Below are positions 47,181-55,431 of a stretch of 64,000 bases of DNA, one piece after another (the stretch's first letter is position 1; every line of letters starts with the position of its first letter). Made by a program: the position numbers and the translations under genes. The notes under the pieces were generated by a model. It was not told the DNA's origin and made no database searches. It worked only from the letters and a program-made list of their open reading frames with translations. This DNA comes from Porphyromonadaceae bacterium UBA7555 (GTDB lineage Bacteria; Bacteroidota; Bacteroidia; Bacteroidales; Muribaculaceae): NCBI GenBank assembly GCA_002478045.1, contig DLLT01000022.1:1-64000 (forward strand). Direction: 5' to 3'.

Positions 47181-47188
47181 TAACTTTG
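47181..47188 (+). promoter_or_regulatory. -7 box of the nusB-yajC-ybbR-coaE promoter
   Basis: TAACTTTG fits the consensus; no TTTG at 19-20 nt upstream. It lies 60 nt before the nusB ATG at 47249. Confidence 0.6.
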
Positions 47189-47248
47189 CATAGCCGAACG
47201 GCAAGCAAGCCCGAAACGGCACTCATTTATAGACGCACATATTCAAGC

Positions 47249-48664
47249 ATGATCAACCGTATACTTATACGAACCAAGGTGGTACAGATGCTGTACTCAT
47301 ACCTACTGACACGTACCGATTTCAAAATTCTTCAACAACCGGAATCGACGTCACAGGACGCTGTGTTTGCATACAAAGTCTATAAAGACTTGCTGCTGAT
47401 GCTGGTACAGTTCACCAACGGCAAGAAGACGGCCAAGATGCCCGTGGCTATAGCTGTGGACAAGAAGATGCTTCGCAGCCGCGTAGGTGCTGCCTTAGCC
47501 GCAGACGATACTATCAAGGAAATACTCTTTAAGGACGACAACGACCTTCAAGTCATAGCCCCGGAGATGCAGCGTCTGGCAGACAACATCGCCCAATCGT
47601 CGGCATATAAAGACTACAGCAAAAAACGCTCGCCCGAAATTGCGTTTGAGGTATCAATGTGGATCACTGTATTTACCACCATAATCAAGCGTGATCGCGC
47701 CTTCACAGCGGCAATACGTTCGCTCGAAAGGTTTACCAATAAGGGATTCGAACAAGGCTTTATCCTTTTTGAGAATACATTGACTTCGTATCGCGATGCC
47801 TCTATGGGCTATACCTCGGCAAAGAAAGACTTGGCACTATCACTGGACAAAGCCTACAACCTATATTGCGATATCTTTTGTCTGATAGCCAATCTAACCA
47901 AAGCTCAGGCTGAGAACATCGAAAACGCCAAGTCTAAATTTTTGGCTACGCAAGACGAGCTCAACCCGAATATGCGGTTTGTAGACAACTCCTTCGTGGC
48001 CAAGCTTCTCGAATCGCCCGCATTTGCATCATACTACGAAAAAAATGCCTCAGGCTGGACCTCTGACTTCTCGCTGGTTAATGACCTACTCAAGGAAATC
48101 ACCGCATCGCAATACTATACCGACTATATGGAAGCCGAAAGCACCGTTTTCGAACTTGACTGCGAAGTATGGCGCAATCTGCTTCGCAATGTCGTGTTCC
48201 GTAGCGATGCACTCGAGGAGGCCATCGAAAACGAATCGGTGTTTTGGAACGACGACCTTAATATTATGGGTACATTCGTGCTCAAGACAATACGCTATGC
48301 GCAGTCGCATCCTGACGAGCCGATATCCCTTTTGGATAAATACAAAGATGAAGAAGACGCGACCTTCGGTGCCGAACTCTTCGATGCTGCAATAGAGCAT
48401 CGCTACGAATACCGCGAACTCATCAACCGCTTCATCAACAACCAAAACTGGGAAATAGAGCGTATACCATTTATGGACATCGTCATTATGATTACAGCCA
48501 TTACGGAGTTGGTGGCCTACCCTAACATTCCCGTGGCAGTGACTATGAACGAGTACGTCGAATTGGCCAATAATTACTCAACATCGAAGAGCGGCCAATT
48601 CGTCAACGGCATACTCTATTCCGTAGCTACATATCTCAAGAACAACAACGTAATATATAAGTAA
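47249..48664 (+). CDS. nusB: NusB-family transcription antitermination protein with a long N-terminal insertion
   Basis: 471 residues, about three times E. coli NusB (139). The start MINRILIRTKVVQMLYSYLL and the part from about residue 175 (ALSLDKAYNLYCDIFCLIANLTKAQ, then NPNMRFVDNSFVAKLLE) look like the two sides of a Bacteroidota NusB N-terminus. The end (IERIPFMDIVIMITAITELVAYPNIPVAVTMNEYVELANNY) is the NusB C-terminal fold. Residues about 23-170 are an added helical segment between them. NusB binds boxA RNA with S10 in rRNA transcription. Start ATG 47249 lies after the promoter box. It heads the block with yajC, ybbR and coaE. Confidence 0.85.
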   Translation: MINRILIRTKVVQMLYSYLLTRTDFKILQQPESTSQDAVFAYKVYKDLLLMLVQFTNGKKTAKMPVAIAVDKKMLRSRVGAALAADDTIKEILFKDDNDLQVIAPEMQRLADNIAQSSAYKDYSKKRSPEIAFEVSMWITVFTTIIKRDRAFTAAIRSLERFTNKGFEQGFILFENTLTSYRDASMGYTSAKKDLALSLDKAYNLYCDIFCLIANLTKAQAENIENAKSKFLATQDELNPNMRFVDNSFVAKLLESPAFASYYEKNASGWTSDFSLVNDLLKEITASQYYTDYMEAESTVFELDCEVWRNLLRNVVFRSDALEEAIENESVFWNDDLNIMGTFVLKTIRYAQSHPDEPISLLDKYKDEEDATFGAELFDAAIEHRYEYRELINRFINNQNWEIERIPFMDIVIMITAITELVAYPNIPVAVTMNEYVELANNYSTSKSGQFVNGILYSVATYLKNNNVIYK

Positions 48665-48705
48665 ATACCATACACTAATAATTCACTTACAAAAAAAGAC
48701 AAGTT

Positions 48706-49053
48706 ATGATTGAAAACGCAATACTTCTCGATGGAGCTACCTCAGGTGCCGGAGCAAATACCGGAGCAGGTGCCGGAATGATGAATATCATCATGATTGT
48801 GGCACTGATTGCCATCTTCTACTTCTTTATGATTCGTCCCCAGCAGAAGAAGCAGAAGGAACTGCGCAAACAACGTGAAGCTATGGCTAAGGGGGACAAC
48901 GTTGTTACAGCCGGCGGCATATACGGACGCATCCGCGAAATTGACGAAAACACCAACACCATGCTCATCGAAGTGGACAAAGACGTCAAGATTCGCGTAG
49001 ATCGCAACTCGGTATACCCCTCCGCAGTTCAAGCCAACGAAGCACAAAAATAA
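48706..49053 (+). CDS. yajC: Preprotein translocase accessory subunit YajC
   Basis: 115 residues. A Gly/Ala-rich start (GATSGAGANTGAGAG) leads into one membrane helix (MNIIMIVALIAIFYFFMIRPQQKKQKE), then a basic and beta-rich cytoplasmic domain with VTAGGIYGRIREID. It associates with SecDF at the inner membrane. 42 nt after nusB, 10 nt before ybbR. Confidence 0.95.
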   Translation: MIENAILLDGATSGAGANTGAGAGMMNIIMIVALIAIFYFFMIRPQQKKQKELRKQREAMAKGDNVVTAGGIYGRIREIDENTNTMLIEVDKDVKIRVDRNSVYPSAVQANEAQK

Positions 49054-49062
49054 GTGTAAGCC

Positions 49063-50046
49063 GTGGGTGCCCTGCAAGACAAGGCCCGACGCGCCGCAAA
49101 CATTATACGTCAATACGTTTTCTCGCCCCGTGGGAAGAGCGTATTGACGTTTTGTGTCTTTCTGGCAATTTCAGCCGCCCTATGGGTGGTAATGTCGCTG
49201 AATCAGGAAATGCAACAAGACATCCGTTGTCGTGTTGAGATAGTCAACAAGCCGGATTCGGTTACAATGATTTCGTACCTGCCTGAGGGCATAAATGTCA
49301 GCGTCAAATCGCGCGGATCTCAACTTATAAAATTCAGTATCGGGACGCCGCCGACAATATCTATAGACTACAAGTACCTTATGCATGGCAATCGCATTTC
49401 CGTAGGAACTTCGGAAATGCGCGCATTATTGCGCAATGTCTTCGGTCAGAACGCTCAAATATTGTCTTTCAGCCCGGACTCCCTCAATATAATGTTCACT
49501 TCAAGGCCCGGAGTATCCATGCCGGTAGACGTGGCCGCGCAGGTATCGGCACGCTCGGACTTCGCTCTGGCCGGAATCAAATGCGTACCCGAATCGGTAG
49601 TCGTCTATTCGATGCGACCCTTGGATTCCGCTGTGGACAAAGTCGTTACGCCCGTCATCCAGTACACAAATATGTCCGAGACTCAAACAATACGCACACG
49701 CGTAAATGTCCCGCCCGGATGCCGAGCCTTCCCGGATAGTGTCAGCGTAACCTTTTGCGTCGAGCCGCTGATAGCACGTTCCATCAAGGTTCCCATCACT
49801 GCCATCAATGTTCCGGACAGCGTTCGACTTATTCTGCTTCCGACCACGGTAACAGCCGCATATATGGTGCCGGCCAATATGTACAACGAGCAATTGCCTC
49901 CATTGGTCGTCACCGCCGACTATCGCAGCATTGATATGTCACACCCGACACGACGCATTTGCATCACCGCGGACAACTCGAAAGCTCCGTCTCTACGCAA
50001 TATTCGTCTCAGCACCGATTCGGTGGAATATATGGTCGAACGCTGA
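49063..50046 (+). CDS. YbbR-domain protein (CdaR-like)
   Basis: 327 residues from a GTG start. One N-terminal membrane helix (about 28-46, VLTFCVFLAISAALWVVM) anchors a periplasmic region of repeated YbbR-like strands (SYLPEGINVSVKSRG, then IQYTNMSETQTIRTRVNVPPG). In Firmicutes the YbbR protein CdaR regulates the diadenylate cyclase CdaA; no cyclase gene is adjacent here. GTG at 49063 lies 9 nt after yajC; no ATG start gives a full helix. coaE follows after 92 nt. Confidence 0.8.
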   Translation: MGALQDKARRAANIIRQYVFSPRGKSVLTFCVFLAISAALWVVMSLNQEMQQDIRCRVEIVNKPDSVTMISYLPEGINVSVKSRGSQLIKFSIGTPPTISIDYKYLMHGNRISVGTSEMRALLRNVFGQNAQILSFSPDSLNIMFTSRPGVSMPVDVAAQVSARSDFALAGIKCVPESVVVYSMRPLDSAVDKVVTPVIQYTNMSETQTIRTRVNVPPGCRAFPDSVSVTFCVEPLIARSIKVPITAINVPDSVRLILLPTTVTAAYMVPANMYNEQLPPLVVTADYRSIDMSHPTRRICITADNSKAPSLRNIRLSTDSVEYMVER

Positions 50047-50137
50047 GTTTCAATCCTCACATCTACTCGACTATGCTTGATTCCATCAACATCCTATACA
50101 AAACGCTCCCGGCTTAAATACGCATCAAATTGTAATT

Positions 50138-50731
50138 ATGGCTACGCAAACCATAGGTATAACCGGCGGTATCGGTTCGGGCAAAAGCTTTGTCAGCCAC
50201 ATCTTACGCGTATGTGGATTTACGGTGTATGACTGTGACAGCAATGCCAAGGCAATTATGGACCAAGACCCGGAAATACGCCGCAAATTAGCCGAAATGA
50301 TAGGTCCGTCAACAATTAACACCGATGGGAGCATCAATCGTCCTCGCTTGGCGCAGATAGTTTTCGGTGACAAAACCAAATTGGCCATACTCGATGCCAT
50401 AGTACATGAAGCCGTCATTAGCGATGTCAAAGCCTGTGCTCGCCGAACGCCGGGGCTGTTTTTTGTCGAAAGTGCAATACTATACACCTCGGGACTCTGG
50501 AAATATGTCGACCGTATCTGGGAAGTCACTGCCGATATTGAGACGCGCATATCGCGCGTGTCGGCACGCGATAATGCCTCACGTCAGCAAGTGCTGCAAC
50601 GCATCCATAGCCAGAATAACGAAACCGAGCCCAAAGAATGTTCAATCGTTCCGGAAGTGATACACAACGATGACGACTCAGCCTTGCTTCCGCAAATTTG
50701 GGCGATATGCCCTACAGATGCTCAAGGTTAG
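50138..50731 (+). CDS. coaE: Dephospho-CoA kinase
   Basis: 197 residues. It phosphorylates dephospho-CoA, the last step of CoA synthesis. P-loop GGIGSGKS at residues 10-17, then YDCDSNAKAIM (substrate Asp-x-Asp) and HEAVISDVKACA; the lid includes SARDNASRQQVLQRI. The C-terminal end (EVIHNDDDSALLPQIWAI) is typical. Last gene of the block; gene order nusB-yajC-ybbR-coaE is conserved in Bacteroidales. Confidence 0.94.
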   Translation: MATQTIGITGGIGSGKSFVSHILRVCGFTVYDCDSNAKAIMDQDPEIRRKLAEMIGPSTINTDGSINRPRLAQIVFGDKTKLAILDAIVHEAVISDVKACARRTPGLFFVESAILYTSGLWKYVDRIWEVTADIETRISRVSARDNASRQQVLQRIHSQNNETEPKECSIVPEVIHNDDDSALLPQIWAICPTDAQG

Positions 50732-50832
50732 TCAATAGAGATTTCCCCAAGCGATAGTCAATTGTCGAATGTAAAGACGCAACCAGTCACGGCAGAATCA
50801 CGGTCTCGGGTCGCGATGTCTAAGGCTTATGC

Positions 50833-51909
50833 TCACTTCTGAGAGCGACGCCATTGCTCCATTGAGAACATCGGGACATAGCCCTTGTCAGGGCACATAT
50901 CGTCACGAACATTGCCGATATACGCTTTCGTTTGGTTGATAATATCCAGTTTCATTATCGGTGCACCGTCGTCAAGGTCAAATTGTCGCAAGTTGACCCA
51001 CATTACCGAAGGATTGTACGTGGTGGCATAGTAATACACCAGATTAGAATGGTCGGCGACCGAGCGCCATTGTGTCTGCGATACTTCGGGACTGTCGGGT
51101 ATTGAGATACCTACCGGGACGGCACAATTGAATAGTACGCCGAAAACTCCTGCCAAGGCCACTTCGTGTTTTACCGTATCCGGGATACACCCTATATAAA
51201 AAGAAGCTCTCACAAAGCGATCACTGCTGCTGTTGGTGCCGGGCAGCATTTTCATCCCGCCGATACGAGACCAGTATTGTTCGATAGTCCTTTGACTTTC
51301 ATATATCGGAGCGTTGGTCAACACTCGACACTCGCGCCCATGAAATATAATAATGCGTCCATTCGTATACTCTATGATTGCGCAATCACCTGACGCATCG
51401 CTCAATGCCGCATGTAGTGTCGTCGATGCGCCTCCCGGCATATCCGGAGCGTCTATGTAGAATACATCACGAGACAATCCTTCGACAGCATCGGCCACCG
51501 TAGCATAATTGTCCAGAATATACTGTGCCCAAAGTGACGATGACATCGGACGACGTGTCTCCTTAGTCATTTTATATTGCGTACCGGGCAGGTACAAGAG
51601 GTTGCATACAAGAGCTCGCTCATTCATACCCTCGGATACACCCATGTCGTAACCCACTGCTACTACACTACCATACAGAGATTTCCATCGCAAGGCATTG
51701 TCTCCTTGCGCAGATACGCGATTGATGCCTCGCGGCTGAACATACAAATTGGTCGGTATAGGCGCCATCCAATCCAGATTGCGTCCTGTTATTGTCGTAT
51801 TGCCACGTCCGGCATACACCACACGTGTACATGCCTCAGACTTCGGATTGACCGATAATGTAACGGCAATAATCGCCATCACATTTAAAAATGCTTGCAT
51901 AGTATTCAT
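50833..51909 (-). CDS. Choloylglycine hydrolase family linear amide hydrolase (bile salt hydrolase / penicillin V acylase type)
   Basis: 358 residues, secreted or periplasmic. The signal peptide is followed by C27, the expected nucleophile of this Ntn-hydrolase family once exposed (SEACTRVVY). The substrate-site block TGRNLDWM, NLYVQPRG, and the later GDCAIIEYTNGRI and NAPIYE are consistent with the Gram-negative cluster that contains Bacteroides bile salt hydrolase. Whether it prefers conjugated bile acids, penicillin V or another N-acyl amide cannot be decided. ATG codons at 51909 and 51900. The hairpin at 51980-52019 lies upstream, isolating it from the peptidase. Confidence 0.85.
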   Translation of the reverse strand: MNTMQAFLNVMAIIAVTLSVNPKSEACTRVVYAGRGNTTITGRNLDWMAPIPTNLYVQPRGINRVSAQGDNALRWKSLYGSVVAVGYDMGVSEGMNERALVCNLLYLPGTQYKMTKETRRPMSSSLWAQYILDNYATVADAVEGLSRDVFYIDAPDMPGGASTTLHAALSDASGDCAIIEYTNGRIIIFHGRECRVLTNAPIYESQRTIEQYWSRIGGMKMLPGTNSSSDRFVRASFYIGCIPDTVKHEVALAGVFGVLFNCAVPVGISIPDSPEVSQTQWRSVADHSNLVYYYATTYNPSVMWVNLRQFDLDDGAPIMKLDIINQTKAYIGNVRDDMCPDKGYVPMFSMEQWRRSQK

Positions 51910-51979
51910 AAAGTCAATATTTTGTTTCTAAAGTAAACGCTCTCGACATTCAGAAAGTTTGAATACAAGCAAAACAAAG

Positions 51980-52019
51980 CGGCGACGCCATATCCGCAGT
52001 GGGGTATATGGCGTCGCCG
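51980..52019 (-). terminator. Terminator after the M3 peptidase gene
   Basis: A 14-bp perfect stem (51980-51993 with 52006-52019); on the minus strand it ends in CTTTGTTTTG, downstream of the peptidase stop at 52048. Confidence 0.8.
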
Positions 52020-52047
52020 TATAGGGGGGGATTGGTTTACTTTTCCG

Positions 52048-54180
52048 TTACTTTATGCCGTCACGATGCAGCAAGGCATCGATGGTGGGTTCGCCGCCAC
52101 GGAATCGGCGATAGAGTTCGGCGGGATTTTCGGTGCCGCCGCGCTTGAGGATATTGTCGCGGAACGAGTGTGCTGTTTTAACATCGAATATACCGTTCTT
52201 TTGAAATACGCTAAAAGCGTCAGCATCCAGCACTTCAGACCACTTGTAGCTGTAATACCCTGCTGCATAGCCTCCTGAGAAGATGTGGCTGAACTGGGGT
52301 GATGTCATTGAACCGCACACCGTCGGGAATATGCGTACCGGCTTGATGGCTTCAATCTCGAATTCCACAGCGTCATCCACCGGTTTTTCGATGGTGTGCC
52401 ATGCCATATCGAGGTATCCGAAAGACAACTGGCGCATGCACGAGTAAGCAGCGCCGTAGCGCGACGAACGTATCAGGCCGTCCACCAGCGAATCTGGTAT
52501 AGCCTCGCCCGTAACGTAATGACGAGCAAAGGTGTCAAGGAACTGTCGCTCGGTCAGGAAGTTTTCGTTGAACTGCGACGGCAATTCAACAAAATCGCGG
52601 AATACATTAGTACCACTCAAGGTGCGATACTTGGTGTCTGCAAGCAGGCCGTGCAGTGCGTGGCCGAATTCATGCATAAATGTCTCTACCTCGTAGGGTG
52701 TCAGCAGCGACGGCTTATCGGCCGTAGGCTTGGTGAAATTCATCACGATAGTCACCTGAGGACGCGATTCTTTGCCCTTGGCGTCTTTCCATTGTTCCTT
52801 GAAGTTGGTCATCCATGCTCCCGGGCGTTTGCCGGCACGAGGGAAAAAGTCTGTATAGAATACGCCGATGAATTTGCCGTTTTCGTCCTTGACGTCATAA
52901 GCCGTTACATCGGGATGATAAACCTGTACCTTGGGATTGGGAGTGAAAGTCACGCCGTAAAGGCGAGTGGCTAAGCCGAATACGCCCTTGATGACATTCG
53001 AAAGCTCGAAATAAGGGCGCATAGCTTCCTCATCGAAAGCATATTCGGCAGCACGCTGTTTATTGGAGTAGTAGCTGTAATCCCAGGGATGTATAGTCAC
53101 CGATTTGCCTTCAAACTTGGAGGCAAAAGCCGTCAGCGAAGCCATTTCTTTCTCAAGCGCAGGCGCATAGGCTTGGCGCAAGCGTCCCAGCAGGTCATAC
53201 ACAGCCTCGGGTGTCCCGGCCATTGTATTGGTCAGGCTATAAGCCGCGTATGTCTTGTAACCCAGGAGATTGGCCAGACGACGACGTACATCTGCAATAC
53301 GTATCATCACGTCTATATTATTGTACTTACCCCAGGTATTACGTCCCGTATAGAGCCTGTACATCCGTTCGCGCAGATCGGCGCGACTGCTGTATTTCAT
53401 AAAGGCAATGTATACGGGCTGGTCGAGGGTGAAGAGGTATTCCCCGGCTCGGCCCTTGTCAGAAGCGGCCTTGGCGGCGGCTTCTATCGAACTTTCGGGC
53501 AATCCCTGTAAGTCATCCTTAGTGAGCCATACTTCGTAAGTATTGACTTCCTTGAGGACGTTCTGTCCAAAAAGTGTAGTCAGTTCGGATAGTTCTGCGC
53601 TGAGGCTCTTATATTGTTCGCGAGCCTCGCCTTCAAGAGTCGCGCCGTTACGAGCAAAGGAGTCGTAAGTACGCTGCAGCAGCATACTGTCTTCGGACGT
53701 CAGTTTGAGTGCCTCGCGGTTGCCGTAAACCTGACGAACACGCTGCCACAGTTTCTCGTTAAGAGTGATGGATGTCGAGTACTCGCTCAGCAGCCGTGAG
53801 GCCACTACCGAGACTTCCATCATTTGGTCATCGGCCTCAGCCGAAAGAAGTGCATAGAACACGCCGAGCGTACGGTTGAGATCTTCGCCGGCACAGTCCA
53901 AAGCCTCAATGGTGTTTTTGAACGTCGGCTTGGCTTTATTATTGGCGATGGCGTCAATATCCTTATTGGCACGTGCTATGCCTTCTTGGATGGCCGGAAG
54001 CCACATACTGTTATCTATAGCATTGAAAGGAGGGGTGTTGTGCTCGGTAGTCCTGAATGGGCGCAACAGCGGATTGGCGGTCTCGGCCTTCTTGGTCGAA
54101 GATGTCGCCACGGGAGCTGAATGTGACATAAGCGGTTGAGCCATAAGAAGCACCGTCACCAGTGCTGTCAATGTTTTCAT
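52048..54180 (-). CDS. M3-family zinc metallopeptidase (peptidyl-dipeptidase Dcp / oligopeptidase A-like), secreted
   Basis: 710 residues. Signal peptide MKTLTALVTVLLMAQPLMSHSA, then NPLLRPFRTTEHNTPPFNAI, a start typical of bacterial Dcp-like enzymes. The zinc motif is H503-E-F-G-H507 (in TFMHEFGHALHG), with GAWMTNFKEQW and FSGGYAAGYYSYKWSEVLDADAF supporting. It trims peptides in the periplasm. I start at ATG 54180 (an in-frame start 94 residues up would give an unlikely Pro/Arg-rich leader overlapping the next gene). A DUF3127 gene lies 106 nt upstream on the same strand. Confidence 0.92.
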   Translation of the reverse strand: MKTLTALVTVLLMAQPLMSHSAPVATSSTKKAETANPLLRPFRTTEHNTPPFNAIDNSMWLPAIQEGIARANKDIDAIANNKAKPTFKNTIEALDCAGEDLNRTLGVFYALLSAEADDQMMEVSVVASRLLSEYSTSITLNEKLWQRVRQVYGNREALKLTSEDSMLLQRTYDSFARNGATLEGEAREQYKSLSAELSELTTLFGQNVLKEVNTYEVWLTKDDLQGLPESSIEAAAKAASDKGRAGEYLFTLDQPVYIAFMKYSSRADLRERMYRLYTGRNTWGKYNNIDVMIRIADVRRRLANLLGYKTYAAYSLTNTMAGTPEAVYDLLGRLRQAYAPALEKEMASLTAFASKFEGKSVTIHPWDYSYYSNKQRAAEYAFDEEAMRPYFELSNVIKGVFGLATRLYGVTFTPNPKVQVYHPDVTAYDVKDENGKFIGVFYTDFFPRAGKRPGAWMTNFKEQWKDAKGKESRPQVTIVMNFTKPTADKPSLLTPYEVETFMHEFGHALHGLLADTKYRTLSGTNVFRDFVELPSQFNENFLTERQFLDTFARHYVTGEAIPDSLVDGLIRSSRYGAAYSCMRQLSFGYLDMAWHTIEKPVDDAVEFEIEAIKPVRIFPTVCGSMTSPQFSHIFSGGYAAGYYSYKWSEVLDADAFSVFQKNGIFDVKTAHSFRDNILKRGGTENPAELYRRFRGGEPTIDALLHRDGIK

Positions 54181-54286
54181 TCTTGTGGTTTGATGTTTTG
54201 GTTTAATCTTTTGTGTAAACAAGCACGCGCCTGCTATGGATGCACAAGGCTCCGGCAAGCGCGCATAATGTCTGTCCTGCTTTGCG

Positions 54287-54670
54287 TCAGAAAGGCAGGT
54301 CGTCAGATGCACCGGCAGCTCCGGGAGCGGGAGGCACAGGGGCTTCGATGGGAGCCTGCTGCGCCATAGGGGGCACGGGAGTGGAGGCAGTCGTTTCGGC
54401 GCTCGGCGCATCTTCGGCTTTCCAAGCATGTGCATCCGTGTACCAGCGACCGTTGAATTCACGACTCTCGAGGTCGAAACTTATGGTGTATGCCTTACCC
54501 ACACTCAGTTTGTATTGGTCGGCCTTGTCGCCGAAAAAGTCGAATTTGACTTTGCGAGGATAAGTCTCCTGAGTTTCAAGAACATACTCGTGCTTCTTCC
54601 AGTTGTTGCCGGCTTTGCTGACACCGGATTGTTCCTGAAGATCGAAAATGATTTTACCTGTAATTTCCAT
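54287..54670 (-). CDS. DUF3127 protein (OB-fold, SSB-like acidic tip)
   Basis: 127 residues. The first 85 match the DUF3127 pattern (MEITGKIIFDLQEQSGVSKAGNNWKKHEYVLETQ, then FFGDKADQYKL), a compact beta protein thought to be OB-like. A Pro/Ala-rich linker (EAPVPPAPGAAGA) leads to SDDLPF, a near copy of the SSB C-terminal tip (DDDIPF) that recruits DNA repair and replication proteins. This suggests, without proof, a single-stranded nucleic-acid role. A tandem 18-nt repeat lies just upstream. Confidence 0.85.
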   Translation of the reverse strand: MEITGKIIFDLQEQSGVSKAGNNWKKHEYVLETQETYPRKVKFDFFGDKADQYKLSVGKAYTISFDLESREFNGRWYTDAHAWKAEDAPSAETTASTPVPPMAQQAPIEAPVPPAPGAAGASDDLPF

Positions 54671-54682
54671 GAAAATATTTGA

Positions 54683-54718
54683 TTAGTAATTTATTATTCT
54701 TTAGTAATTTATTATTCT
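54683..54718. repeat. Perfect tandem duplication of 18 nt
   Basis: Two adjacent identical copies (54683-54700 and 54701-54718) of an AT-only-but-two-base unit, in the leader of the DUF3127 gene. Confidence 0.9.
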
Positions 54719-54778
54719 ATTATTTGGCCGCAACGCACACCGCCTCGGTATGGCACACCAATACGGCATATAAGTTTA

Positions 54779-54786
54779 CAAATTTA
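54779..54786 (-). promoter_or_regulatory. Possible -7 box of the DUF3127 gene
   Basis: TAAATTTG on the minus strand (54786 to 54779) fits TAnnTTTG; no clear -33 box. The leader would be about 100 nt and includes the tandem repeat. Confidence 0.35.
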
Positions 54787-55370
54787 GTGTTTTTTTTTGA
54801 GACACAGTCGGCTTGACTGTATTTTTTGCACAAAAAAAGCCACATCAAAGGATGCGATGAAACTCCGATATGACAGGATTTGAGTGCTCGCCATCCTTTG
54901 TAATCCACCCGGCGCAAAAGAATTGCACAGTGTCTCATTAAGAGTCACTTGGGGCCCGCCATTGGAAGGCTAAGCTTGTCTCGGCATTTCATAATGATTT
55001 GAAGAGTTTCCCAATCTACTTTGATGTGGCATATATCGTTATGCGATGCGTCTATTTAGGGACTATCAACACGACTTCCCGCCTCTGCGAAGCCGCCGGA
55101 GTTCACCTTTGAGGATGTCATCCTGCCGATTGCCTGACGCAAATTTACGCCATAATCTCGATTCAACCAAATTTTTTTGACGTTTTTTGCATCCGTTTTT
55201 CGACCGACAGCCGTAGTTCCTGGCTGTCAATTCCTTTGACTAAACTTCCATACTATCCTCTATCGACAAGCGCATCCGATAGTATCGCCACACTTTTTGC
55301 CTAAGATCTAAAGTCAATCTACAAACGCACTTTGGAGGCCTTAGATAACGCTATTCTCGCGATTATTTAT

Positions 55371-55378
55371 TACTTTTG
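55371..55378 (+). promoter_or_regulatory. -7 box of the tkt promoter
   Basis: TACTTTTG fits the consensus; -33 box unclear. Leader about 48 nt. Confidence 0.55.
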
Positions 55379-55431
55379 CAGAAATTCACTGCCGACAATT
55401 GATAATAAAAAAACCTAAAACACTATAATAT

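Larger units (their letters stand above)
54671..55431. other. Long intergenic stretch between DUF3127 and tkt
   Basis: 760 nt without a convincing gene. It holds the 18-nt tandem repeat, a possible minus-strand -7 box, a 9-bp inverted repeat (54846-54854 with 54892-54900), a pair of GAGACAC-type inverted sequences (about 54799 and 54937), and the tkt -7 box at 55371. The middle is otherwise featureless. Confidence 0.6.

Noticed and set aside
52048..54462. 94-residue N-terminal extension of the M3 peptidase
   Set aside because: Pro/Arg-rich and overlapping the DUF3127 gene; a clean signal peptide starts at 54180.
54720..54938. 72-residue minus-strand frame in the intergenic gap
   Set aside because: Starts in the inverted GAGACAC sequence, has no ribosome site or family features and crosses likely promoter sequence; I treated the stretch as intergenic.
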